DNA of 64,000 nt from assembly GCA_029203145.1 (NCBI GenBank), contig CP119309.1, positions 1,885,001-1,949,000 on the forward strand. Reading direction: 5' to 3'. Shown in pieces: positions 1 to 8,125 of this stretch (the first letter of the stretch is position 1; the number at the start of each line of letters is the position of its first letter). The notes below the pieces were generated by a model, which was given only the letters and a program-made list of their open reading frames with translations, was not told the origin of the DNA and did no database searches. Origin of the DNA: Candidatus Brevundimonas phytovorans (GTDB lineage Bacteria; Pseudomonadota; Alphaproteobacteria; Caulobacterales; Caulobacteraceae). Position numbers and translations under genes: made by a program.

Positions 1-836
1 ATGAAGACCTCGCCGTTCCAGTGAACCAGGAACCGCATTTCTTCAGCTGACACCTTCTGGATCACCTGGCCGTCCGTCGTGACCTGCCAGCCGTCAGCCA
101 CGTCCGGATCGGCGCCGAACAGTGAGTTCAGGGCCAGTCCCTCGGGGCGGCGGAGAGACGCAGGGCCGTTGGCCTCGCCACGGTGGTACATCATCTCATT
201 CTGGACCACGACGCCCTTGCCCCACATGGGCGCAGCCAGACGCTTCGGTTGAGCGGCCGGCCCTTCAGGCCAGTAGGTGAAGCCGCCCCCGTCCGAGCCG
301 CGATAGTACCAGGTGATGACCTGAGCCATCTTGCGCACATAGTCCGTGAACAGCCCGGACTTGCCCATGATGTTGAGCAGCCAGACGGGCGTGTCCTGAT
401 AGGACAGACCCCGGAACGACACGCCGTCCAGATGGCCCGGATCTTCAGAGTGGCAGGGCCCCTGGATGTTGAACAGCATCAGGGTCGGGTGGGCGTACTG
501 GGCGCCCCAGTAGGCCTTGGCGTGGTTCAGGAAGGTGGTGTTGTAGAAGGCGTCCTCGATGCCGTCGTGCAAGCAGACCCCGCCTTCAGCGAAATGACCG
601 CGGAAACAGGGCGTCAGGAACATGTCCATCGTCGGGGTCACGCCGGGCGGCATCTGCCCCGACATGGTGGCGATCACTTCTTCCGCCGATTTGAAATGCT
701 GCGCCAGAATCAGCGACCAGGGCCCTTCACGGCGCACCACATCCAGAAGCCGTCGATGCTGGTCCTCCGTATAGACGCTCTCAAGGACGACGGGTTCGGC
801 GACGGGTCTCAACAGCGAACTGCGAGCATTGGACAT
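1..836 (-). CDS. Uncharacterised protein, possible 2OG-Fe(II) oxygenase fold (3' end missing)
   Basis: The reading frame opens at an ATG at 836 (antisense), preceded by AGGAGG-like bases, and runs off the left edge after 278 codons. I do not recognise the family with certainty. The visible protein is rich in aromatic residues and has H135-L-D137, a later block GGFTYWPEGP, and H218 followed by R229/R230. HxD...H...R is the iron- and 2-oxoglutarate-binding pattern of phytanoyl-CoA-dioxygenase-like enzymes, so an oxygenase is possible, but this is inference from spacing alone. It is transcribed away from the TetR gene at 958, with a palindromic operator candidate between them, so that TetR may control it. 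Its place beside a steroid cluster suggests a catabolic role. Confidence 0.7.
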   Translation of the reverse strand, partial: MSNARSSLLRPVAEPVVLESVYTEDQHRRLLDVVRREGPWSLILAQHFKSAEEVIATMSGQMPPGVTPTMDMFLTPCFRGHFAEGGVCLHDGIEDAFYNTTFLNHAKAYWGAQYAHPTLMLFNIQGPCHSEDPGHLDGVSFRGLSYQDTPVWLLNIMGKSGLFTDYVRKMAQVITWYYRGSDGGGFTYWPEGPAAQPKRLAAPMWGKGVVVQNEMMYHRGEANGPASLRRPEGLALNSLFGADPDVADGWQVTTDGQVIQKVSAEEMRFLVHWNGEVF

Positions 837-853
837 GGCGACTCCTCCTATTT

Positions 854-869
854 GTAAGTGTTTACTTAC
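854..869. promoter_or_regulatory. Palindromic operator candidate (TetR type)
   Basis: GTAAGT (854-859), a 4-nt GTTT spacer, and ACTTAC (864-869) form a perfect inverted repeat. It lies 18 nt upstream of the leftward gene start (836) and about 90 nt upstream of the TetR gene at 958. Position and symmetry fit autoregulation of a divergent pair by the TetR protein; binding itself is inferred. Confidence 0.6.
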
Positions 870-957
870 TTGCGATATAGGCGCCCTATTCGACTTCCGG
901 CAACGGGATTCTTCCAAGGCGCTTCTGATCCGCGCTGCAAAACGATAGAGCTTTGCC

Positions 958-1641
958 ATGACCCGCACGCGCCTCTCAGCCGCCGACCGGCGCACCGACA
1001 TCCTCGCAGGGGCCCGGCGCGCCTACGCCCGGCACGGTCTCAACGCCTCCTCCCAGCAACTGGCTGCCGAGGCCGGCGTGTCGGAGGCGCTCGTCTTTCG
1101 TCACTTCGGCAGCAAGCTCGGCCTCTACAAGGCGGTTCTGCGAGACCTGATCGAAGATCAGAACGCGGCCTACGAGGCCATGGGCCTGACCGGCACGGGC
1201 GCCCAGGGCCTGACCGCCATGCTCACGACCTATTTTCGCGCCTGCCTGGAAGGCAGACAAGCAACCCATGCCGAGCGGATCAGGATCATCTTCGCCAACC
1301 TGGCCGCCGAAGGCGACTTCGCACGCATGACCTACCGCCGCGCCGTCCGCCTCGGCATGCAGCCCTTGCAGACGGCCCTGGATCAGGCGCGCGCCGACGG
1401 GGACCTGACCGGCCTGCCCATTTCCCCCTCCAATGTGATCATGCTGCTCGAGCACATCGGCTCGATGATCACCCTGGCGTCCGGCCCGGGCCAGCCCATC
1501 GGTAGCTATGACGGCTCACACGACGAGCGCCTGCGCCAGCTGATCTGGTTCGCCGGTCGCGGCATCGGCTTGAGCGAAGACGCCCTCATCGCCCACACGC
1601 CCGCAGCGCTGCTGACAGAGAGCGAAGACACCCCAGATTGA
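958..1641 (+). CDS. TetR/AcrR family transcriptional regulator
   Basis: This 227-aa protein has a TetR N-terminal helix-turn-helix at about residues 10-60, with the typical stretch AGVSEALVFRHFGSKLGLY covering the recognition helix. The C-terminal ligand domain is not diagnostic. It is divergent from the partial gene at 1-836, and the perfect palindrome at 854-869 between them is its likely operator. Family members are mostly repressors released by a small ligand. In steroid clusters the ligands are often pathway CoA thioesters (KstR, KstR2), but this protein cannot be assigned to either from sequence alone. Confidence 0.9.
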   Translation: MTRTRLSAADRRTDILAGARRAYARHGLNASSQQLAAEAGVSEALVFRHFGSKLGLYKAVLRDLIEDQNAAYEAMGLTGTGAQGLTAMLTTYFRACLEGRQATHAERIRIIFANLAAEGDFARMTYRRAVRLGMQPLQTALDQARADGDLTGLPISPSNVIMLLEHIGSMITLASGPGQPIGSYDGSHDERLRQLIWFAGRGIGLSEDALIAHTPAALLTESEDTPD

Positions 1642-1750
1642 CGATATGCGTTTTTAACAGCGCAAATTTTCACGCAAATTGATTATTTTCTTGGCTGGAT
1701 ACAGCCGTTCGCACTAAACATTGCCCCACACACTACGAGGGTACTGGCGA
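1642..1750. promoter_or_regulatory. AT-rich promoter region of the 1751-7503 operon
   Basis: This 109-nt gap is much richer in A/T than its surroundings. It contains a direct repeat CGCAAATT at 1661-1668 and 1673-1680 (12-nt period) and, at 1699-1712, ATACAGCCGTTCGC. The latter is a weak match to the motif seen at 33057 and 39779 (ATACA, two bases, CGTTC). No confident -35/-10 pair was assigned. Confidence 0.4.
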
Positions 1751-2914
1751 ATGGATTTCCAACTCACAGCAGATCAGACTGCCCTGCGCGATGCGGCGAG
1801 AGCCTTCGCCCGTGGTGAAATGGCCTCGGTCGGCCTTGAGGTCGAACGCACCAACGAGCCCCTCTCCAAGGACTGGAAGAAGAAGCTCGGCGAGATGGGC
1901 TTCATGGGGATCAACATCTCCCAGGAATACGGCGGCCTCGGCCTCGGCGCCCTGGAAGCCCTTCTGGTGCTGGAGGAGTTCGGCAAGATTCACACCGGGA
2001 TGGCCTTCCCGATCTTTGAAAGCAGCGTCGGCCCGGTCAAGGTGATCGAGCATATGGGCTCAGAGGTGCTGAAGCAGCGCATCCTGCCCGCTGTCTGCCG
2101 CGGCGAACACGTCGTCGCCATCGCCATGTCAGAACCGGACGCCGGCACGGCCCTGACCGACCTGACCGCCCGTGGCGAGATCAAGGGCGACAAGATCGTC
2201 CTGAACGGCCTCAAGCGCTGGTCCAGCGGCGGCGGACGTTCCGACGGCTACCTCGTCTATTGCAAGCTCAGCGACGCCCCCGGCGCCAAGGGTATCGGCG
2301 CGGTCTATGTCGACCATGACACGCCTGGCCTGTCGTTCGGCTCGCGCGAAATGCTGATGGGTTTCCGCGGCGTCTACAGCGCCGACATCATCCTCGACAA
2401 CGTGGAGGTCCCGCTCGAAAATCTCGTCGCGCCCGCCGGCGGCTTCCCCGACCTGATGGGCGCCTTCTGTCTGGAGCGTTGCGGCAACGCCACCATGTCC
2501 CTGGCCATCGCCGCCGCCGCCTACGAGGACATCCTCGACTACGTCCAGGAACGCCACGCCTTCTCCAAGCCCCTGGTCGACTTCCAGGCGGTGCAGATGA
2601 AGATCGCCGAGATAGCCATGCAGGTCGAGGCCTCGCGCCTGCTGATCCACCGCGCCGTCGCGGGCGTGGGCCAGGGCTTCCCCAGCGTGGTCGACAGCTC
2701 GATGGCCAAGTGCTTCGCCAATGAAATGGTCCGCGATGTGACCAGCAAGGCCATGCAACTGATGGGCGGCTACGGCTACTCCAAGGAATACCCGGCCGAG
2801 CAGCGTTTCCGCGACGCCTGGGGTTGGGGCATCGCCGGCGGATCGATCGACATCCAGAAGATCAATATCGCCTCGGCACTGGTAGGCCGCCGGTTCAACC
2901 AGCGCGCCAAATGA
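1751..2914 (+). CDS. Acyl-CoA dehydrogenase family protein
   Basis: This 387-aa flavoprotein has the full acyl-CoA dehydrogenase layout: N-terminal helices, the SEPDAGTALTDL FAD/substrate segment near residue 135, and the C-terminal helical domain ending in GGYGYSKEYPAEQRFRDAWG. The usual YEGTSEIQ block with the catalytic Glu reads IAGGSIDIQ, so that Glu is replaced by Gly. A Glu in LERCGN (near residue 240) is at the helix-G position used by isovaleryl- and long-chain dehydrogenases and may be the base. The start was set at ATG 1751 because the frame begins MDFQLTADQ there. The next gene overlaps its stop by 4 nt. The substrate is unknown, probably a steroid-derived or branched acyl-CoA. Confidence 0.9.
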   Translation: MDFQLTADQTALRDAARAFARGEMASVGLEVERTNEPLSKDWKKKLGEMGFMGINISQEYGGLGLGALEALLVLEEFGKIHTGMAFPIFESSVGPVKVIEHMGSEVLKQRILPAVCRGEHVVAIAMSEPDAGTALTDLTARGEIKGDKIVLNGLKRWSSGGGRSDGYLVYCKLSDAPGAKGIGAVYVDHDTPGLSFGSREMLMGFRGVYSADIILDNVEVPLENLVAPAGGFPDLMGAFCLERCGNATMSLAIAAAAYEDILDYVQERHAFSKPLVDFQAVQMKIAEIAMQVEASRLLIHRAVAGVGQGFPSVVDSSMAKCFANEMVRDVTSKAMQLMGGYGYSKEYPAEQRFRDAWGWGIAGGSIDIQKINIASALVGRRFNQRAK

Positions 2915-4158
2915 CCAGCGGCGCATCAGCCTCCGCGCCCGTCGGCCCGCTCGAAGGCCTCAAGGTCCTCGACCTCTCGAAGGTTCTGGCCGGTCCCTGG
3001 ACCACCCAGATCTTCGGCGATCTCGGCGCTGACGTGGTCAAGGTGGAGCTTCCCGGCGGCGGCGACGAGACGCGCCGCTGGGGCCCGCCCTTCCTGGACG
3101 ACGGCTCGGGCGACGCCGCCTACTACCTCGCGGCCAACCGCAACAAGCGCGCCATTGCGATCGACCTGTCCACTAAGGACGGCGCCGACCTGGTCCGTCG
3201 TCTGGCCGCCGACAGCGACATTCTGGTCGAGAATTTCAAGGTCGGCGCGCTTGAGCGCTATGGCCTCGACTACGCCGCCCTCTCCGCCATCAATCCCAGA
3301 TTGATCTACTGCTCGATCACCGGCTTTGGGCAGGACGGCCCCCACGCCCAGCGCGGCGGTTACGACTTCCTCGTCCAGGGGATGAGCGGGCTGATGAGCG
3401 TCACGGGCTTTCCCGACGATCAGGGCGGCGCGCCCACCAAGGTCGGCGTGCCTGTCAGCGATCTCTTCACCGGCCTTTACGCCGCCATCGCCGTCCTCGC
3501 CGCGGTCCAGCACAGGGCCCGGACCGGCGAAGGCCAGCATGTCGATTGCGCCCTGCTGGACACCCAGCTCTGCCTCCTGGCCAACCAGGCGTCGAACTGG
3601 CTCAACGGCGGCATGACGCCGGGCCGCCTCGGCAACGAGCATCCCAACGTCGTCCCCTATCAGGACTTCGCCACCTCGGACGGCCACGTCCTGGTCGCCA
3701 TCGGCACCGACCGGCAGTTCCGCGACTTCTGCACCCTGATCGGCCTGCCCGAGGTCGGAACCGACCCGCGCTTCGTCAACAACAGCGGCCGCAGCATCAA
3801 CCGGCGCGCCCTGCAAGAGCTGTTCGGCCCGGCGATCGCCTGCTGGACCGCCGCCGATCTTCTGGCGGCCATGAAGGCGAACAATCTGCCGGGCGGCCCC
3901 GTCAACTCCGTGCCCGAGGCCCTGTCCGACCCGCAGGTCGCAGCGCACGACCTGATCCAGACCATGGATCGAGACGGCCAGGCGGTGAAGACCATCGCCT
4001 TCCCGGCGCGCCTGTCACGCAGCCCGGCGACCTATCGCCGACCGCCGCCGATTCGGGCCGCCGACACCCGCGCCGTTCTGACGGAACGCCTCGGGCTGAC
4101 CCACGAAGAAATTGCAGAATTCGCCCAGAGAGGCGTTATCGAGGAAGCCGCAGAGTGA
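2911..4158 (+). CDS. CaiB/BaiF family (class III) CoA-transferase
   Basis: This 415-aa protein has the family opening LEGLKVLDLSKVLAGPW and the block ENFKVGALERYGLDY. Its likely catalytic Asp, D152 in GGYDFLVQG, is the residue that carries the acyl group in formyl-CoA transferase. Such enzymes move CoA between carboxylic acids, so this gene would activate or recycle an acid for the acyl-CoA dehydrogenase encoded just upstream (ATGA overlap). BaiF in bile-acid bacteria belongs to the same family, but the exact donor and acceptor cannot be read from the sequence. The next gene starts at a GTG overlapping its stop. Confidence 0.9.
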   Translation: MTSGASASAPVGPLEGLKVLDLSKVLAGPWTTQIFGDLGADVVKVELPGGGDETRRWGPPFLDDGSGDAAYYLAANRNKRAIAIDLSTKDGADLVRRLAADSDILVENFKVGALERYGLDYAALSAINPRLIYCSITGFGQDGPHAQRGGYDFLVQGMSGLMSVTGFPDDQGGAPTKVGVPVSDLFTGLYAAIAVLAAVQHRARTGEGQHVDCALLDTQLCLLANQASNWLNGGMTPGRLGNEHPNVVPYQDFATSDGHVLVAIGTDRQFRDFCTLIGLPEVGTDPRFVNNSGRSINRRALQELFGPAIACWTAADLLAAMKANNLPGGPVNSVPEALSDPQVAAHDLIQTMDRDGQAVKTIAFPARLSRSPATYRRPPPIRAADTRAVLTERLGLTHEEIAEFAQRGVIEEAAE

Positions 4159-5606
4159 CCGGAATTCCCTTCAAGGGCCTGAACCTGATCGACGGCCTCT
4201 GGCGCGACGACGGAACCGAGTTCGCCACCTTCAGCCCGTCGGAACTCGATCGCCAGGTCGGAACCTACTTCGCCGCCTCGCCTGCCATAGCCGACGAAGC
4301 GGGTGATGCCGCCCACCGCGCGCTGGACGGCTGGAGCCGGTCCAATATCCAGACCCGCTCGGACATCTTGCGCAAGACCGGCGACATTCTGCTGGCCAAG
4401 GCCCAAGACATCGGCCGCCTGCTCGCCGAGGAGGAGGGCAAGATCCTGGCGGAAGCGGTGGGCGAGACCATCCGCGCAGCTCAAGTCTTCCACTACTTCG
4501 CCGGCGAAGCCCTGCGCCATCCGGGCGCCTCGCTGCCCAGTCTTCGCCAGGGCCACAGCGTGCGGGTCGACTACGAACCCGTCGGCGTCTGCCTGATCGT
4601 CACCCCGTGGAACTTCCCCCTCGCCATCCCGGCCTGGAAGATCGCCGCGGCTCTGGCGTTCGGAAACACCTGCATTCTGAAGCCGTCCAACTTCACCCCC
4701 GGGGTCGCCGTCCTGCTCGCCCAGGCTCTTGAAACGGCAGGCCTGCCGAAAGGCGTGCTGAACCTCATCAACGGATCAGGTCGCAATCTCGTCCCTCGCC
4801 TGCTGAGCCGCGCGAACGCCCTGTCTTTCACCGGATCGACCGCCGCCGGTCGCGACCTGCTGGAAAAGGCCGCCCCGACCATGACCAAGGTGCAGTTGGA
4901 GTTAGGCGGAAAGAACCCTCTGGTCGTGCTCGACGACGCCGACCTCGACCTGGCGGTGGAGGTCGCGCTTCAGGGCACCTGGGGTCAAACCGGCCAGCGG
5001 TGCACGGGGTCGTCGCGTCTGATCGTCACCGAAGGCATACATGACGCCTTCGTCGAACGCCTGACCGCCAGGGTAAAGGCCCTGAAGGTCGGCCACGCCC
5101 TCGACGCAGCGTCGCAGATGGGCCCCGTCGCCAACGCCGGACAACTGGCCAAGGACAAGGAGTTCATCCAGTCCGCCCTCGACGACGGCTGCGAACTCGT
5201 CGCCGGCGGCACAGAGGTCGATACCGGCCATCGCGGCCACTACCTGGCCCCCACCCTGTTCATCGGCACGCGCAACGACATGCTCCTGAACCGTGAGGAG
5301 GTGTTCGGGCCGGTCGCGGGCGTCATCAAGGTCAGCGATCTGGACGAGGCCATCGCCACGGCGCGCGACTGCGAACTGGCCCTGTCCTCAGGCATCTGCA
5401 CCACCAACCTGAGCGCCGCCGAACGTTTCCGCCGCCGCTCGCCGGCAGGCATGGTGATGATCAACGCCCCAACCGCGGGCATCGAATATCACGTCCCGTT
5501 CGGCGGCCGCGCGCCGTCCGGCTACGGCGGGGCCGAACAGGGCACGGCGGCGGCTGACTTCTTCACCGAGGTGAAGACCACCTACACCAACCACGGGGAG
5601 GTTTGA
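4155..5606 (+). CDS. NAD(P)-dependent aldehyde dehydrogenase
   Basis: This 483-aa protein carries all the aldehyde dehydrogenase landmarks: TPWNFP with the oxyanion Asn153, Lys176 in LKPSNFTPG for cofactor binding, Glu249 in ELGGKNP as general base, and catalytic Cys283 in GQRCTG. The GTG start at 4155 overlaps the stop of the CoA-transferase gene, and the codons upstream in this frame are only a shadow of that gene. It would oxidise an aldehyde to an acid. The neighbouring hydroxyacid dehydrogenase-like gene suggests the two act on one small semialdehyde, as in succinate-semialdehyde or sulfolactaldehyde metabolism. The substrate remains open. Confidence 0.92.
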   Translation: MTGIPFKGLNLIDGLWRDDGTEFATFSPSELDRQVGTYFAASPAIADEAGDAAHRALDGWSRSNIQTRSDILRKTGDILLAKAQDIGRLLAEEEGKILAEAVGETIRAAQVFHYFAGEALRHPGASLPSLRQGHSVRVDYEPVGVCLIVTPWNFPLAIPAWKIAAALAFGNTCILKPSNFTPGVAVLLAQALETAGLPKGVLNLINGSGRNLVPRLLSRANALSFTGSTAAGRDLLEKAAPTMTKVQLELGGKNPLVVLDDADLDLAVEVALQGTWGQTGQRCTGSSRLIVTEGIHDAFVERLTARVKALKVGHALDAASQMGPVANAGQLAKDKEFIQSALDDGCELVAGGTEVDTGHRGHYLAPTLFIGTRNDMLLNREEVFGPVAGVIKVSDLDEAIATARDCELALSSGICTTNLSAAERFRRRSPAGMVMINAPTAGIEYHVPFGGRAPSGYGGAEQGTAAADFFTEVKTTYTNHGEV

Positions 5607-5608
5607 CC

Positions 5609-6517
5609 ATGAGCGACACACGCAAGATCGCCTTTATCGGCCTGGGCGCCATGGGCCTGCCGATGGCGTCCAATCTGGTCCGCAAGGGCTTCAATCTCGT
5701 CGCCTACGACATCGATGCGGACAAGCTAGCCCGTCTGGCCGAGTTGGGAGCCGCCCGCGCCGCATCGGCCGCCGAAGCCGCCGCCCAGGCCGAGATCGTC
5801 ATCACCATGCTGCCCGCGACCCAGCACGTCGAGGCCGTGGTGCTCGGCGACGGCGGCGTGTTGGCCGCCCTGAAGCCCGGCACGGTTCTGATGGACATGA
5901 GCACCATCGACCCCAAGGGCACGGACAAGCTGGCGGCGGCCTGCGCCGACAAGGGCGTCAACTTCATCGACACGCCCGTCGGCCGCCTGACCTTGCACGC
6001 CGAGCGCGGCGAGAGCCTGTTCATGGTCGGCGGCGACGACGCCACCTACGCCCGCGTCGAGCCGCTGCTGAACGCCATGGGCAACAGCATCCACCGCTGC
6101 GGCGCGGCGGGCATGGGTCAGCGGATGAAGGTCATCAACAACTTCATGCTGCTGACCACGGCCCAGGTCGTATCCGAAGCCATCACCCTCGGCGCCAAGC
6201 TCGGCCTCGACGTGGACACGATGAAGACCGTCACCGGCGCCACGACCGCCACCAACGGCCAGTTCCAGATCGCCCTTGCGAACAAGGTCCTGCTCGGCGA
6301 CATCACGCCAGGCTTCACCATCGACTTGGCCTTCAAGGACATGACCCTGGCCATCAACGCCGCCGCTGAACAGCGCGTGGGCCTGCCGGTCGGGTCCGCC
6401 GCCCACGCGGTCTTTGGCGCCGCGCGCGCCACCCCGCTTCACGACAAGGACTATTCCGCCCTGCTGGAACAGTCCTGCAACCTTGCGGGCGTCAAGACCC
6501 CGCGCCTCAGCGCCTGA
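5609..6517 (+). CDS. Beta-hydroxyacid dehydrogenase, YihU-like
   Basis: This 302-aa NAD-dependent dehydrogenase of the 3-hydroxyisobutyrate/6-phosphogluconate family has GLGAMG at residues 11-16 for the cofactor, and catalytic K174 with N178 in MKVINNF. The substrate loop, normally DAPVSGG, reads DTPVGRL (121-127). PVGR at this point is what I recall from E. coli YihU (3-sulfolactaldehyde / succinic-semialdehyde reductase), and the later segment ANKVLLGDITPGFTIDLAFK also resembles YihU. ATG 5609 was preferred over an in-frame TTG at 5603. It follows the aldehyde dehydrogenase directly, suggesting a shared aldehyde. Confidence 0.88.
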   Translation: MSDTRKIAFIGLGAMGLPMASNLVRKGFNLVAYDIDADKLARLAELGAARAASAAEAAAQAEIVITMLPATQHVEAVVLGDGGVLAALKPGTVLMDMSTIDPKGTDKLAAACADKGVNFIDTPVGRLTLHAERGESLFMVGGDDATYARVEPLLNAMGNSIHRCGAAGMGQRMKVINNFMLLTTAQVVSEAITLGAKLGLDVDTMKTVTGATTATNGQFQIALANKVLLGDITPGFTIDLAFKDMTLAINAAAEQRVGLPVGSAAHAVFGAARATPLHDKDYSALLEQSCNLAGVKTPRLSA

Positions 6518-6531
6518 GACGGAGACACCCC

Positions 6532-7503
6532 ATGCTGAAACAAACCCTGCTCGGCGCCACGGACCTCAAGGTCAGCGCCCTCTGCCTCGGCACGAACATG
6601 TTCGGCACCGCCTATGATCAGGCGAAGTCGAACAGCCTGCTGGACGCCTTTGTCGCCGCCGGCGGCAACTTCATCGACACCGCCCGCTCCTATGGCGACT
6701 GGATCCCCGACGCGCCCAAAGGCGCCAGCGAACGCGCCATCGGCGCCTGGCTCAAGGGCCAGGACCGCTCCAGTCTGGTCATCGCCACCAAGGGCGGCTT
6801 CTTCGACATGCGCGTCGGCGACTGGCGCCCCCGCATCACGCCCGAGGACATCGCCGCCGATCTCGAGGAAAGCCTCAGCCACCTCGGCGTCGACACCATC
6901 GACCTCTATTGGCTGCACGCCGACAATCCCGGCGTCGCGGTCGAGCTCATCATCGACGCTCTGATCGCGCATCAGAAGGCCGGTCGCATCCGCTATTTCG
7001 GCGCCTCGAACTGGACGCCCGAGCGTATCCAGGCGGCCCAGGCCTACGCCGCCTCCATCGGTCATGCCGGCTTCGCCGCCGTCCAGCCCTTCTGGGGTCT
7101 GGCCTCGCCCAACGCCGAGGGCGCCGCCGCCGCCGGCTATGGCTTCTATTACGAAGATGGTCTGGCCGCCGTGCATGCTGACACCCTGCCGATGGTTCCC
7201 TATGCGGGCCAGAGCCGCGGCGTCTTCGCCAAATGGATTGACGGCGGCGAGGAAGCCCTGCGGGACGACCTCAAGGCCATGTACGTCAACGACGCCAACC
7301 GCGCCCGCCTGCCCGTCCTCAAGTCTGTGGCCGAAGCGCGCGGCGTCAGCGTCAACGACGTGGTTCTGGCCTATCTGACCAGCCAGCCGCTGCAGACCGT
7401 GCCGATCATCGGCGCCTCGTCCGTCGAGCAGTTGAAGGAAAGCCTCAAGGCGGCCTCCATCGCGCTGGACGCCGGCGAACTGGCGCGGCTGCGCCACCCC
7501 TGA
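6532..7503 (+). CDS. Aldo/keto reductase
   Basis: This 323-aa TIM-barrel NADPH-dependent reductase carries the complete tetrad: D49 and Y54 in FIDTARSYG, K87 in IATKGG and H129 in YWLHAD. The C-terminal PIIGASSVEQLKESLKA is the usual cofactor phosphate-binding end. It is the last gene of the rightward module that begins at 1751, separated from the YihU-like gene by 14 nt. Members reduce ketones and aldehydes, including steroid ketones. The sequence looks closer to the bacterial sugar/aldehyde branch than to mammalian hydroxysteroid dehydrogenases, so the substrate is left open. Confidence 0.9.
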   Translation: MLKQTLLGATDLKVSALCLGTNMFGTAYDQAKSNSLLDAFVAAGGNFIDTARSYGDWIPDAPKGASERAIGAWLKGQDRSSLVIATKGGFFDMRVGDWRPRITPEDIAADLEESLSHLGVDTIDLYWLHADNPGVAVELIIDALIAHQKAGRIRYFGASNWTPERIQAAQAYAASIGHAGFAAVQPFWGLASPNAEGAAAAGYGFYYEDGLAAVHADTLPMVPYAGQSRGVFAKWIDGGEEALRDDLKAMYVNDANRARLPVLKSVAEARGVSVNDVVLAYLTSQPLQTVPIIGASSVEQLKESLKAASIALDAGELARLRHP

Positions 7504-7540
7504 CGCGCGGCCCCTGTCCACGCCGCAAAAAGGTAAGACC

Positions 7541-8125
7541 ATGCCCGCCGCCCAGGTAACGCCTTGCCTACCCCGCATGCGCAACGCGGAGGCGACCCGG
7601 TGCGCGATCCTGGCGGCGGCGCGCAAGCGCTTTGCGGTGGAAAGCTATGACGATGTCGGCATGCGCGACATCGCCCGCGATGTGGGCGTCGACGCCGCCA
7701 TGATCACCCGCTACTTCGGGGCCAAGGCGGAACTGTTCGCCAGTGTCCTGCAAAGCTGCGGCAACGCCAGCGAGCTGATCGCCGGGGATCGCGCCACCTT
7801 CGGGCGGCGCATGGCTGAGGCCGTGGTAAACGGCGGCCAGCCAGGCAGACTCGAAGCCCTGCAGATCGTCCTGCGGTCCCTCGGCAGCTCTCGCGCCTAC
7901 GCTATCATCCGCTCGGCGCCGTCCGCCGACTTCCTCGCGCCGCTGACCGCGTGGATCGGCGGGCCCGAGGCGCGGGTCCGGGCCCGTCTGGCGTCCAGCC
8001 TGCTGATGGGCGTCGCCGTCAGCCACGAACTCAGCCTGGAGCAGACCCTGCCGATTGACGAGGCCGCAGCCCTCGAGGCGGGACTGGCCCGCCTGCTCCA
8101 GGCCCTGATCGACGAGGATCAGTAA
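7541..8125 (+). CDS. TetR/AcrR family transcriptional regulator
   Basis: This 194-aa protein has an N-terminal helix-turn-helix at about residues 17-65, ending in GVDAAMITRYFGAKAELFASVL, which is the signature of the family. The start at 7541 is preceded by AAGGTAAG; a later in-frame ATG (MRNAEATRC) is also possible. Its 3' end overlaps the stop of the convergent SDR gene (8119-8931) by 7 nt, so it closes the rightward module while facing the HsaA-type operon. Its target is unknown. The palindromic region at 15085-15116 is one candidate, but nothing in the sequence links them. Confidence 0.88.
   Translation: MPAAQVTPCLPRMRNAEATRCAILAAARKRFAVESYDDVGMRDIARDVGVDAAMITRYFGAKAELFASVLQSCGNASELIAGDRATFGRRMAEAVVNGGQPGRLEALQIVLRSLGSSRAYAIIRSAPSADFLAPLTAWIGGPEARVRARLASSLLMGVAVSHELSLEQTLPIDEAAALEAGLARLLQALIDEDQ

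Noticed and set aside
183..857. 224-codon open frame on the + strand
   Set aside because: It is antisense to the partial gene at 1-836, whose frame has a ribosome-binding site and normal codon use. The + product is His/Arg/Gly-rich without family motifs, typical of a GC-rich shadow.
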